Positions 32,884 to 41,496 of a stretch of 64,000 nucleotides of DNA are shown here, piece by piece. The position numbers and the translations under genes are program-made. Positions within the stretch are counted from its first letter, which is position 1, and each line of letters begins with the position of its first letter. A model generated the notes under the pieces. The model did not search any database. It saw only the letters and a list, made by a program, of their open reading frames with translations, and had not been told where the DNA came from. Origin of the DNA: Phycisphaera sp. (GTDB lineage: Bacteria; Planctomycetota; Phycisphaerae; Phycisphaerales; UBA1924); contig JACKGZ010000001.1 in assembly GCA_020639255.1 (NCBI GenBank), positions 558,001-622,000 on the forward strand, read 5' to 3'.

Positions 32884-32912
32884 AGACTACCCCAATGAGG
32901 GAAATCCTGCAA
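32884..32912 (-). promoter_or_regulatory. Sigma-70-type promoter of PEP-CTERM paralogue B
   Basis: On the minus strand: -35 TTGCAG (32912-32907), 17-base spacer, -10 TAGTCT (32889-32884), followed 4-5 bases later by the leader start CTACCGG. Confidence 0.6.
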
Positions 32913-32998
32913 CGCAAAACTATCAGGTGCCTGTTTGCTGTGACGTCTGGCAGGATTGGGTAGTATTCTGTTTGGTATTGCATCGTCCTGATGAGAAG

Positions 32999-34489
32999 TC
33001 AGGCGAGATCCAGTATCGGACCGAGATGCCTTTCGAACCTTTGCCACCGGCCCATCGATGAGGTGTACATGGGCCGCCGGACTTGGTCCACACTGAGCGT
33101 CACGACCGTCCGCCCGCTGGAGTGTGACTCCAGACACGCCTCATCCCAATCCAATCCAACAAACTCGATGAGCCGCTCGGCCTGGCCACGCTTGTCGGCC
33201 ACGATGTCCTCGTACCGCACGTCCAGGATCGGCGTCGTCAGGACCGCCTTCCAATGCTCAATGATCCTTTGGTATTGCCGGTAGTAGTGGGCCAGCGTTT
33301 CCAGATTGCGTGTGTACGCCTGGTTCTCGGGCCCCGGGAAGTGCTGGAAGAAACACGACACGCACGTGTCTCGCGGATCACGCTGGCAATGAATGACTTT
33401 GGCGCCGGGCAGGAGCAACTCGATCACTCCCGCGTGCAAGAAGTTCTGCATCAGCTTGTCGACGATCACCGGCGCGTCGCCGCCGGCGGCCTTGAGTTCA
33501 GCCAGCGTTCCCCGTGCAACGCGGTCGACCCCCGCCGCGCTGAACGTGTCGAGCCGCTGGGTCTGGGTCTCGTCCGCCGATCGGATAACCGTCAGCTCAC
33601 GCGCAGCCGCCGAGATAATCTGCCGCTCACCGATGCCCGTCGCTTTCGGGTGGCTCGCGATGATCTGCTCGACCAGCGTCGTGCCCGAGCGAGGCATGCC
33701 CACGATGAAGACCAGCCCCGAGCCGTCCCGGCGCGAGCGGGGGAGGCCGGGCATCCGCTCGGCGCTAAACGCCTCGATCCGCTGGTCCATCCAACGCTGC
33801 CAACTCTCGATCGTGTGCTGCGAGGGACGCAACGCGTTCGCCTCAGCACCCGCAGCCCAGGCCTCGTCGTACCGCCCGAGCTTCTCATACTCCGCGGCCA
33901 GTTCGTACAGGACCGACGCCCGGCCCTCGCTGTTGTTCGACTCGACCTGCTCGGCCCGCTCCAGCACCTCGACCGCCTCGGCCCGCCGATCGCACGCCCG
34001 GCAGCACTTGGCAAAGGTCGCCACGTTCTGGCCGTCCGAGAGATCCCTCTCGATCAACGGCTTGACCAGGTCCGCGCCCTCGGATGCCTTGCCCGCGATG
34101 TTGAGCAACTCCGCCTTCACGCGGATCGCCCGCGTCGAGTTCGGATCTTTCGCGAGCGCCTTATCCAGCTCGCGCTCGGCGGTCGGGATGTCCTGAAGCG
34201 CCAGGCAGCACACCGCCAAGAGCGCGTGCGTGTCGGCGGGTACCTGCGGGAACCGGCAAGCCCGCTCCATCAGCTTGCGGGCTTCGCCGTGGTTGAGTTG
34301 CCCCATCCGGCAGAGCCCGAGATTGAAGATGATGCTCGGCTCGTTCGGGTGGCGTTTGAGCAGGTCTTCGAGCAGCTGCGCTGACTCGGTCAGCCGGCCC
34401 TCGCTCTGGAGTTGCTGCGCGTACGCGCCGAGGCGTTGGTCCTCGGCGATCTGCGCCGCACTCAGTTTCTTTCCAGGGAGTTTCGCCAC
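32999..34489 (-). CDS. TPR-sulfotransferase fusion protein
   Basis: A 496-residue protein with an N-terminal tetratricopeptide array (about residues 15-220; repeats such as SIIFNLGLCRMGQLNHGEARKL and VLYELAAEYEKLGRYDEAW) fused to a sulfotransferase domain. The PAPS-binding elements are visible: the 5'-phosphosulfate loop VFIVGMPRSGTTLVEQIIAS near residue 255 and the 3'-phosphate motif IHCQRDPRDTCVSCFFQ near residue 380. It would transfer sulfate from PAPS to a carbohydrate or protein acceptor; planctomycetes carry many such TPR-sulfotransferases. No signal peptide is seen. It is monocistronic as far as visible, and the acceptor is unknown. Confidence 0.9.
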   Translation of the reverse strand: MAKLPGKKLSAAQIAEDQRLGAYAQQLQSEGRLTESAQLLEDLLKRHPNEPSIIFNLGLCRMGQLNHGEARKLMERACRFPQVPADTHALLAVCCLALQDIPTAERELDKALAKDPNSTRAIRVKAELLNIAGKASEGADLVKPLIERDLSDGQNVATFAKCCRACDRRAEAVEVLERAEQVESNNSEGRASVLYELAAEYEKLGRYDEAWAAGAEANALRPSQHTIESWQRWMDQRIEAFSAERMPGLPRSRRDGSGLVFIVGMPRSGTTLVEQIIASHPKATGIGERQIISAAARELTVIRSADETQTQRLDTFSAAGVDRVARGTLAELKAAGGDAPVIVDKLMQNFLHAGVIELLLPGAKVIHCQRDPRDTCVSCFFQHFPGPENQAYTRNLETLAHYYRQYQRIIEHWKAVLTTPILDVRYEDIVADKRGQAERLIEFVGLDWDEACLESHSSGRTVVTLSVDQVRRPMYTSSMGRWQRFERHLGPILDLA

Positions 34490-34544
34490 AGGGCGATGGT
34501 ATCACAATCGCACGAGCCGCCGCGCACCCGGCAAGGGGATCCGA

Positions 34545-35630
34545 TCACCAGCGTTCGGCATCGTTCTGCGGCCCCAGCGGCCAGGGCTCGGACTCCACGC
34601 CGTTGATCGTCGTCCCGCCGTGCACGTTGTTCTTGACGTAGGGCAGGAACGACTGCGGGAAGGTCGGCTTGACTGCGCTCGCCTCGTCGAGCCTCGCGGT
34701 CAGCTCGGGCGGGATCGTCACCTCGAGCGCCTTGACGTTCTGCTCGAGCTGCTCCATGGTGCGGGCGCCGATGATCGAACTCGACACGCCGGGCCTGGCC
34801 TGCACCCACGCGAGCGCCACCTCGGCGGGCGTGCGGCCCATCTCCTTGGCGACCGCGACCAGCGCCTCGACGATGTCGAGGTTGCGCTCGGTCAGGTTGT
34901 TGGTCACCCACGTGCCGCGCTTGGGGTCGATCGAGTCCAGATTCGCCCGCGTGTACTTGCCCGTCAGCACGCCGCCCTTGAGCGGTGACCAGGGCGTCAC
35001 GCCCATGCCGAGTTCCTGCGCCATCGGCATCAGCTCGTTCTCGACGGTGCGCTCGACGAGCGAGTACTCGATCTGGAGTGCGATCGCCTGTGTCCAGTCC
35101 CTGAACTCGGCCAGGAGCTGCGCCTGCGCGCACTTCCACGCGGGCGTGTCGGAGATGCCGAAGTACCGCACCTTCCCCATCCGCACGAGGTCATCGATCG
35201 CGCGCATCGTCTCGTCGATGGGCGTCAGGTGATCCCAGAAGTGCATCCAGTACAGATCGATGTAGTCGGTCTGAAGCCGGCGCAGCGACTCGTCGCACGC
35301 GGCCATGATGCCCTTGCGGTGCGCGCCGCCCCCGTTCGGATCGCCCGGGAACATGTTGCCAAGGAACTTGGTCGCGATGACGAGTCGGTCGCGCTTGGCG
35401 GGGTGTTTGCCGATGTGGTCGCCGATGATTTTCTCGGAGTGTCCCTTGGTGTAGATGTTGGCGGTGTCGATGAAGTTGCCGCCCATCGCGATATAGGCGT
35501 CGAGGATCTTGACCGAGTCAGAGACCGTCGAGCCGAAGCCCCAGTCCTCGCCGAAGGTCATCGCGCCGAGGCAGAAGGGGCTGACACGCAGGCCGCTCCG
35601 GCCGAGAGTGACGTAGCGATCCAGTGACAT
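34545..35630 (-). CDS. Aldo/keto reductase
   Basis: A 361-residue NADPH-dependent oxidoreductase with the TIM-barrel signature motifs: LGRSGLRVSPFCLGAMTFG, the catalytic Asp/Tyr/Lys/His set in FIDTANIYTKGHSE, VIATKF and YIDLYWMHFWDHLTP, and the cofactor segment SSSIIGARTMEQLEQN. The start at 35630 (Met-Ser-Leu-Asp-Arg-Tyr) has GGAG in front; the open frame extends upstream but without coding character. The sequence is of the large, general AKR group (AKR11/12-like); the substrate cannot be told. It is divergent from the TPR protein at 35762. Confidence 0.92.
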   Translation of the reverse strand: MSLDRYVTLGRSGLRVSPFCLGAMTFGEDWGFGSTVSDSVKILDAYIAMGGNFIDTANIYTKGHSEKIIGDHIGKHPAKRDRLVIATKFLGNMFPGDPNGGGAHRKGIMAACDESLRRLQTDYIDLYWMHFWDHLTPIDETMRAIDDLVRMGKVRYFGISDTPAWKCAQAQLLAEFRDWTQAIALQIEYSLVERTVENELMPMAQELGMGVTPWSPLKGGVLTGKYTRANLDSIDPKRGTWVTNNLTERNLDIVEALVAVAKEMGRTPAEVALAWVQARPGVSSSIIGARTMEQLEQNVKALEVTIPPELTARLDEASAVKPTFPQSFLPYVKNNVHGGTTINGVESEPWPLGPQNDAERW

Positions 35631-35761
35631 GGGCCTGCTCCTTTCAGGATGTTGCTCATTCGTATGCGACACCGGGATCGTAGTCGCACCCAACGCCGAG
35701 TCATCGGTATCACGAGCAGACTGCAGTGTCCTGTATGCACCCAGTCCCGGAGGCTCACACC

Positions 35762-36709
35762 ATGAAACGTGCGTCAATGTTCGTGTCTGCTTGCCTGCTC
35801 TCGATCGCCGCGTGCACATCTGCCGCGCAGGACACCCCCGCGCAGCCGATCACGCCAACGATGCAGGAGGCCAACGCCGCATTGCAGGGCGGCGACCCCA
35901 CCAAGGCCGCCGAGATGTTCAAGGCCATCTGCGACGCCAACCCAAAGGCCGCCCAGGCGTGGTTCATGCAGGGCTACGCGCTGCACATGGCGGGCAACAT
36001 CGACGAAGCGATCCCCGTGCACCAGAAGGCCGCGACCTTTCCGCAGCTCCGCCCCCAGGCGCTGTACAACCTCGGCTGCGCGTACGCGCTCAACGGCGAG
36101 GCCGACGACGCCTTCGGGACACTCCGCCTCGCGCTCGACGCGGGTCAGGCGACCGTTGAGCAGGTCACGGGTGACACGGACCTCACATCGCTCCACGAAG
36201 ATCCACGCTGGGAGCCGCTTGTCGAACGCCTGCGGGTCGCCCGCGAGAACGCGCCCGCCAGCGCCATGCACTTCTGGGTGGGCCAGTGGGACTGCTACTC
36301 GCCAAACGGCGTTCTCTCGGGCACGAACCACCTCGAACTCGTCAACAACGACATGTTCATCCACGAGCAGTGGACCAACGCTCAGGGACAGGAGGGCCAG
36401 AGCTTCAACTACTACGACATCGAGCACGGCGTCTGGCGACAGATCTGGGTCGACCCGGGCCGCCAGCTCGAGATGACCGCCGAGCCCACCACGCCCGGAC
36501 GCCTGCTCTTCGAGGGCGAGAACTACGACCAGGCCGGCAACCGCTCGCTGCGCCGGATGCTCGTCCAGAAGCTCGACGGCGGGCGAGTCCTTCAAGAAGG
36601 ACGCGCTTCGAACGACGAAGGCAAAACCTGGACCATCGCCTACCGGCTCGTCTACATGCCCAAGGGCGAGCCCTTCAACGGCGAGGGCCTGCCCGAGCCG
36701 GGCGCCTGA
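35762..36709 (+). CDS. Exported TPR protein with C-terminal DUF1579-like domain
   Basis: A 315-residue protein with a signal peptide of about 22 residues (MKRASMFVSACLLSIAACTSA; the Cys could make it a lipoprotein). Residues about 30-130 form two or three TPR-like helical repeats (AQAWFMQGYALHMAGNIDEAI, then ALYNLGCAYALNGEADDAF). The C-terminal half (about 180-305) begins MHFWVGQWDCYSPNG and has repeated beta hairpins (FNYYDIEHGVWRQIWVD), as seen in DUF1579-type lipocalin-like domains. Function unknown. The ATG at 35762 was chosen because the upstream extension is not signal-like. Confidence 0.8.
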   Translation: MKRASMFVSACLLSIAACTSAAQDTPAQPITPTMQEANAALQGGDPTKAAEMFKAICDANPKAAQAWFMQGYALHMAGNIDEAIPVHQKAATFPQLRPQALYNLGCAYALNGEADDAFGTLRLALDAGQATVEQVTGDTDLTSLHEDPRWEPLVERLRVARENAPASAMHFWVGQWDCYSPNGVLSGTNHLELVNNDMFIHEQWTNAQGQEGQSFNYYDIEHGVWRQIWVDPGRQLEMTAEPTTPGRLLFEGENYDQAGNRSLRRMLVQKLDGGRVLQEGRASNDEGKTWTIAYRLVYMPKGEPFNGEGLPEPGA

Positions 36710-36712
36710 GTC

Positions 36713-37252
36713 TTACTTGTCGAGTTTCTTCTCGATCCTGACCAGCGTGTCGCGGATGTCGCGCAGAACCTCGGTCGAACCGCTCTGTGGTTCTTCTTCG
36801 ACTGCCTCTCGTTTCGAGGGCTTGCCGTCCGAGAGGCTATCGCGCTGATCGAGCACGGCGTCGCGGAAGTCCTTGGCGTTGCGCACACCTACGAGCATCA
36901 CGAGCGCCGAACCGAGCCCTGAGCTCTGGCCGGCGGTCTCGACACTGATCGCCTCGACGCCGCAGAGACGCATGATCGGGCCCTGCGTGATGCCGAGGTC
37001 CGTGATCTTGTCGAGCGGGACCGTTTTCTCTGTCTTGTTCAGAACGCCCCGCCTGACCCGCAGCGTGCGTTCGAGCAGCGTGCACTCGATGTGCTTGTAC
37101 TCGATCGTGCGCAGGATGTAGACCATCGGCACGAAGATGATCATGAGCGGGATGCCCACGACCGTCAGCGCGAGCACCAGCACGATCGAGATGACGTAGT
37201 ACCGCACCGCGCTGTCGAACTGGGCTTCGAGCAGGATCTTTTCGTTGCGCAT
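36713..37252 (-). CDS. Membrane protein with bacterial PH-like domain (YdbT/DUF304 type)
   Basis: A 179-residue protein: two adjacent transmembrane segments at about residues 17-50 (YYVISIVLVLALTVVGIPLMIIF), then a bacterial Pleckstrin-homology domain (IECTLLERTLRVRRGVLNKTEKTVPLDKITDLGITQGP), the normal DUF304/bPH2 pattern, and a charged coiled-coil-like tail (TEVLRDIRDTLVRIEKKLDK). The domain usually mediates protein or lipid contact at the membrane; no defined role here. It is convergent with the TPR gene, 3 bases apart. Confidence 0.88.
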   Translation of the reverse strand: MRNEKILLEAQFDSAVRYYVISIVLVLALTVVGIPLMIIFVPMVYILRTIEYKHIECTLLERTLRVRRGVLNKTEKTVPLDKITDLGITQGPIMRLCGVEAISVETAGQSSGLGSALVMLVGVRNAKDFRDAVLDQRDSLSDGKPSKREAVEEEPQSGSTEVLRDIRDTLVRIEKKLDK

Positions 37253-37289
37253 GTCGTGAATCTCCCATCGGCCTGATTGGGAAACCAGA

Positions 37290-39998
37290 CTAGTCGATTC
37301 CGTCGCGGGCTGTATTTGCGAGTCGGCGCAGCTCGTCGAACGCCTGCATCGGGCTCAACTCTTCCAGCTTGATCTCCCGCAGGCGGTCCACCGCCGGGTG
37401 TGGCACGAACTCAGTAAAAAGCGACATCTGCGCGGGCGTTTCCTGTCTCGACTTCAAAGCCGGGGGCGGCGTCGAGCCGTGATGCACCGCGAGCGAACCG
37501 AGAATCTCCCGCGCCCGCTTGGTTACCCCCGTCGGCACGCCCGCCAGACGCGCGACGTGGATGCCAAACGACTGCTCGCTCCGCCCGGGTTCGATCTGGT
37601 GCAGGAACACGATCTCGGGCTGGCCGCCCTCGCCAGTCCACTCTCGCACCGCCACGTGCAGGTTGCGCACCTTCCCATCGAGTTGCGTCTCCAGATCCGT
37701 CAACTCGTGGTAGTGCGTCGCAAAGAGTGTTCTGGGCCCGCGCTCAACGAGCGTCTCGACGATCGCCCACGCCAGGCTCAGCCCGTCAAGCGTCGACGTG
37801 CCCCGCCCGATCTCGTCGAGGATGACGAGCGATTGCTGCGTCGCGTGGTTCAGGATGTTGGCCGTCTCGATCATCTCGACCATGAACGTCGACTGACCAC
37901 GGTGTAGCGCGTCATCCGCGCCCACGCGTGTAAAGACCCGGTCCGTCACGCCGATCGTCGCGCTCTGGGCTGGCACAAAGCTCCCGGCGTGCGCAAGGAG
38001 CGTGATGAGCGCCACCTGCCTGATGAACGTGCTCTTGCCCGCCATGTTCGGGCCCGTGATCAGAGCCAGCGCCGGCGTGCTCCCGCCAAGCCCGAGCCCG
38101 TTTGGCACGAAGTCCTGCTCGAGCGTCTCCTCCAGCACCGGGTGACGCCCCTCGACGATCGTGAGCGATCGGTCCTGCGTCATCTCGGGCCTGTTCCACC
38201 CGCGGCGTGTCGCGCGGTCGGCAAACGCCGCTAGGACGTCCAGCTCCGCAACCGTGCGCGCAAACGCAGCCAATTCGCTCAGATGATCCGCCAGCAGCCT
38301 CACCAGCTTCGTGAACAGCTCCCGCTCGATCTCGAGCGCCACCGAGTCGGCCCGCATCACCTTGTCCTCGAACTCCTTGAGCTCGGGTGTGATGTACCGC
38401 TCAGCGTTCTTGAGCGTTTGCTTGCGCGTGAGCGCGTGCTGTGCGAGGCGATCGCCCGCGGTCGCCGCCTGCACCGCCGTCAGCTCGACGTAGTACCCGA
38501 AGACCTTGTTGTACCCGACCTTGATCCCGGGCAGATCGAGTTCGGTCGCGATCTTCGCCTGATACCCCGCGAGCCAGCTCGCCGCGTCGGTCTGCAGCGT
38601 GCGGGCTTCGTCAAGACGCGGGTCGATCCCCGCGCGGAAGACCCCGCCGTCACGCAGCAATGCGGGCGGCTCATCGACGCACTCCCGCACCACACGCTCG
38701 GCGAGCGGGCGGAGCTTCGAACCGATCGCCGACAGCTCCGCGTGCTGGGCGCCGAACGCCGGCGTTGTCTCCGTCAGTTCCAGCAAACGCTCGATGATCC
38801 CAACCGAACGCCCGATGCCCACGACATCCCTCGGCGAAGCCCGACCGAGCGCGAGCCGACCCGCGATCCGCGCTACGTCCTGGATCGGTTCGAGCGCTTC
38901 ACCGATCTCATCGGCGAGCCTGCGATCACTCACGAGCGCCGCGACACGGTCGTGCCTGCTCGTGATCTCCGCGAGGTCGGCCGTTGGCCTGCAGAGCCAG
39001 TCGCGGACGAGTCTGCGTCCCATCGCGGTTCGGCACCCGCCCGAGCCCACCTGCCCGAGGAATAGCCCGACGACCGAGCCCTTGGTTGAGCCGTCGCGGA
39101 TCGTTCGCTCGACCTCGAGCGCCCGCAGGCTCACCGCGTCCACGACGCACCTGCCGCTGGGCTCCTCGCGCTTTGGGGGCCTCAGGTGCGCCAGCGTCGG
39201 CGCGCTGTGCGCTCCTGGGCGCGAGGCGACGCCCTCGTTCCCGATCGCCTGCGTCTCGCGGAGATACCGGATCAGCGCGCCCGCCGCCGCGACCGCCGGG
39301 TCATCCGCCTCCAGCCCGAACCCGCTCAGCGTGCTGACACCGAACTGTTCCAGGACCGCCTGCGCCGATTCTTCTTTCCTGAAGTGCCACGCCGCCCGGC
39401 CCGTGCCCGCGATCTCCAGGCGGTCGAGCACGCGCTGCGTGCGGAGCGGGGCCGACCCCGAGCCCGCCTCGGCGTAAATGAGTTCGCTGATCGCGCGCGA
39501 CGCGAGCTCGTCGGCGAGGTTGTCCGATTGGGCATCGAAAAGCGTGAGTTCGCCCGTCGACAACTCGGCGACCGCGATCGACGCGGGCGAGTCGTCGCCC
39601 GATTCCGTAAAGACGATCGCTGCTACGCGGTTGACCGACGACCCGTCGAGCAGCGCATCGTCGACGAGCGTGCCGGGCGTGACGACCTGCGTCACGGCGC
39701 GCTCGACGACGCCCTTGGCCTCGCTCGGGTCTTGGATCTGGTCCGCGATCGCCACGCGATGACCGAGCGCGACGAGCTTGCGCAGATAGTTCTCGAGCTG
39801 GTGGTGGGGGACGCCCGCCAGCGGCACGCCCCCGGTCCGCTGCGTGAGCGTCAGCCCGATCTGCTTCGAGACGAGCACCGCGTCGTCGTAGAACAATTCA
39901 TAGAAATCGCCCATACGGAACAGAAGGATGCACTCGGGGTGCTCCTCCTTGAACCGCGCGTACTGGCGCATCGCTGGAGTGGCCTTGGAATCGCCCAT
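37290..39998 (-). CDS. mutS: DNA mismatch repair protein MutS
   Basis: A 902-residue MutS1. It has the mismatch-reading N-terminus with the Phe-x-Glu motif in LLFRMGDFYELFYDDA (about residue 30), the connector and lever domains, and a complete C-terminal ATPase: Walker A ALITGPNMAGKSTFIRQ, the conserved STFMVEM, Walker B in SLVILDEIGRGTSTLDG and a His switch in LFATHYHELTDLE. The C-terminal helix-turn-helix follows (GVPTGVTKRAREILG). It recognises mismatched bases and recruits MutL, which is not in the window. It stands alone between the PH protein and the PLP decarboxylase. Confidence 0.96.
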   Translation of the reverse strand: MGDSKATPAMRQYARFKEEHPECILLFRMGDFYELFYDDAVLVSKQIGLTLTQRTGGVPLAGVPHHQLENYLRKLVALGHRVAIADQIQDPSEAKGVVERAVTQVVTPGTLVDDALLDGSSVNRVAAIVFTESGDDSPASIAVAELSTGELTLFDAQSDNLADELASRAISELIYAEAGSGSAPLRTQRVLDRLEIAGTGRAAWHFRKEESAQAVLEQFGVSTLSGFGLEADDPAVAAAGALIRYLRETQAIGNEGVASRPGAHSAPTLAHLRPPKREEPSGRCVVDAVSLRALEVERTIRDGSTKGSVVGLFLGQVGSGGCRTAMGRRLVRDWLCRPTADLAEITSRHDRVAALVSDRRLADEIGEALEPIQDVARIAGRLALGRASPRDVVGIGRSVGIIERLLELTETTPAFGAQHAELSAIGSKLRPLAERVVRECVDEPPALLRDGGVFRAGIDPRLDEARTLQTDAASWLAGYQAKIATELDLPGIKVGYNKVFGYYVELTAVQAATAGDRLAQHALTRKQTLKNAERYITPELKEFEDKVMRADSVALEIERELFTKLVRLLADHLSELAAFARTVAELDVLAAFADRATRRGWNRPEMTQDRSLTIVEGRHPVLEETLEQDFVPNGLGLGGSTPALALITGPNMAGKSTFIRQVALITLLAHAGSFVPAQSATIGVTDRVFTRVGADDALHRGQSTFMVEMIETANILNHATQQSLVILDEIGRGTSTLDGLSLAWAIVETLVERGPRTLFATHYHELTDLETQLDGKVRNLHVAVREWTGEGGQPEIVFLHQIEPGRSEQSFGIHVARLAGVPTGVTKRAREILGSLAVHHGSTPPPALKSRQETPAQMSLFTEFVPHPAVDRLREIKLEELSPMQAFDELRRLANTARDGID

Positions 39999-40029
39999 GA
40001 GTTTGGACGATAGGGCGTCGGCGTGTGTG

Positions 40030-41451
40030 TTAGTCGTCCGAAGCCTGTCGGTTGTCGACCGCGTTATCCGCCTCGGGCAGGTCCCTGGCCACCAGTTTGA
40101 CGTTCGCGAGCAGCTCGTCGAGGTCGCCCTCGGTCAGGGCCGGGTTCACGCAGACCATCCGGATCACCCGGCGTCCGAACACGATCCCCCAGCCCAGCTT
40201 GGCGAGCCGACGCTTGTCGAGCAGGTCGCAGATCCTGTCGCTCGGCTTGCCCGTCACCTCGAAGCAGACGTTGATCCACTCGGGCTCGAAGCTCAGGGTC
40301 AGTTCCGGATCCTCGGCTACCCGATCGCGGAAGTGGGCCGCCAGTTCGAGCTGGCGGTTCAGGCGCTTCTCGTAGCCCGTGTCGCCCAGGTGCTGCCAGG
40401 CGGCCCAGAGCTTGAGCGCGTCGTTGCGCCGGCCGCACTGCAGCGAGCGCGTGCCCGGGTTCAGGCGGTCCTCGTCTTGCTGGAAGAGGTACGTCGCTGA
40501 CTCGTCGAAGTGGTTCGTCGTCATGCCCGGCTCGCGCGTGAGCATTACCGAGCAGATCAGCGGCACGCCCATCATCTTGTGCGCGTCCCATGTGAGCGAG
40601 TCCGCCAGTTCCACGCCGTCCATCAGCGGCGAAAACTCCTTCGAGAGCAGTGCGCTGCCCCCGAACGCGCCGTCGACATGCACCCACAGGTCGTGACGGT
40701 GCCCGACCTCGACGATGGGCTTGATGGGGTCGAACGCGCCCATGACCGTGGTGCCGCTGGTCGCGATGACCATCGTCGGATGGTTGCCGCGCTGATTGTC
40801 CTCGTTGATCATCCGCTCGAGTTCTTCGGGGAGCATTCGTCCGGTGTTGTCCACGGGCACCTTGCGCACGTTCTCGCGGCCAAGCCCGATGAGCCCCGCG
40901 TTCTTGCGCACGGAGTAGTGCGACTCGGCCGACGTGTACACGATGTAACGACCGCCCGGGAGCCCCTCCTCGCGCGTGCCCGCGACCTTCTCGTTGCGAG
41001 CGATGATCATCGCCGCCAGGTTCGACATCGAGCCGCCCGGCGTAAAGAGCCCGTCGCCGCCCGTCATGCCCGCCAGCGAAGCCATCTTGTCGAGCAGGAT
41101 CTGCTCGAGCACCACCTGCACACCCGCAGCCTTGTAGGTGTACATCGAGTTGTTCAGGATCGCCCCGAGCATTTCCGCGAGCACCGCGATCGGCTCGCGA
41201 CCGCCGAAGAGCTGGTTGTAGAAGCCCGTTCCCGACGTCACGGGCGTCGCGAGCACAACGCCGCGCAGCTTGTCGATCGTCTCCTCGATCGAGAGCCCGC
41301 CCGCGGGGATCGCAAGGCCCAGCTCGTCGGCGACCTTCGACGGGTCGAGCATGGGCCGAACGGGGTTGTCGACCTCGGACTGGAGCAGCATCTGGACCAG
41401 CTCATCAAGCCGGGCCATCGAGGGGCAGGACGCATCGGACGTGTGGAGCAT
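40030..41451 (-). CDS. PLP-dependent group II decarboxylase (glutamate/cysteine-sulfinate decarboxylase-like)
   Basis: A 473-residue fold-type I PLP enzyme. Family landmarks are FYNQLFGGREPIAVLAEML, GLFTPGGSMSNLAAM, YTSAESHYSVRKNAG (stacking His), VIATSGTTVMGAFDP, WVHVDGAFGGSALL and the Schiff-base Lys in SLTWDAHKMMGVP. The pattern fits the group II decarboxylases (glutamate, cysteine sulfinate, aspartate or diaminobutyrate); the substrate is not resolvable by eye. It follows the metal ABC operon by about 45 bases on the same strand, and read-through is possible. Confidence 0.9.
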   Translation of the reverse strand: MLHTSDASCPSMARLDELVQMLLQSEVDNPVRPMLDPSKVADELGLAIPAGGLSIEETIDKLRGVVLATPVTSGTGFYNQLFGGREPIAVLAEMLGAILNNSMYTYKAAGVQVVLEQILLDKMASLAGMTGGDGLFTPGGSMSNLAAMIIARNEKVAGTREEGLPGGRYIVYTSAESHYSVRKNAGLIGLGRENVRKVPVDNTGRMLPEELERMINEDNQRGNHPTMVIATSGTTVMGAFDPIKPIVEVGHRHDLWVHVDGAFGGSALLSKEFSPLMDGVELADSLTWDAHKMMGVPLICSVMLTREPGMTTNHFDESATYLFQQDEDRLNPGTRSLQCGRRNDALKLWAAWQHLGDTGYEKRLNRQLELAAHFRDRVAEDPELTLSFEPEWINVCFEVTGKPSDRICDLLDKRRLAKLGWGIVFGRRVIRMVCVNPALTEGDLDELLANVKLVARDLPEADNAVDNRQASDD

Positions 41452-41496
41452 GCAGGAGTATTGGGGGGCTGGTCGCGGGGGACCAATTCGGGTGAT

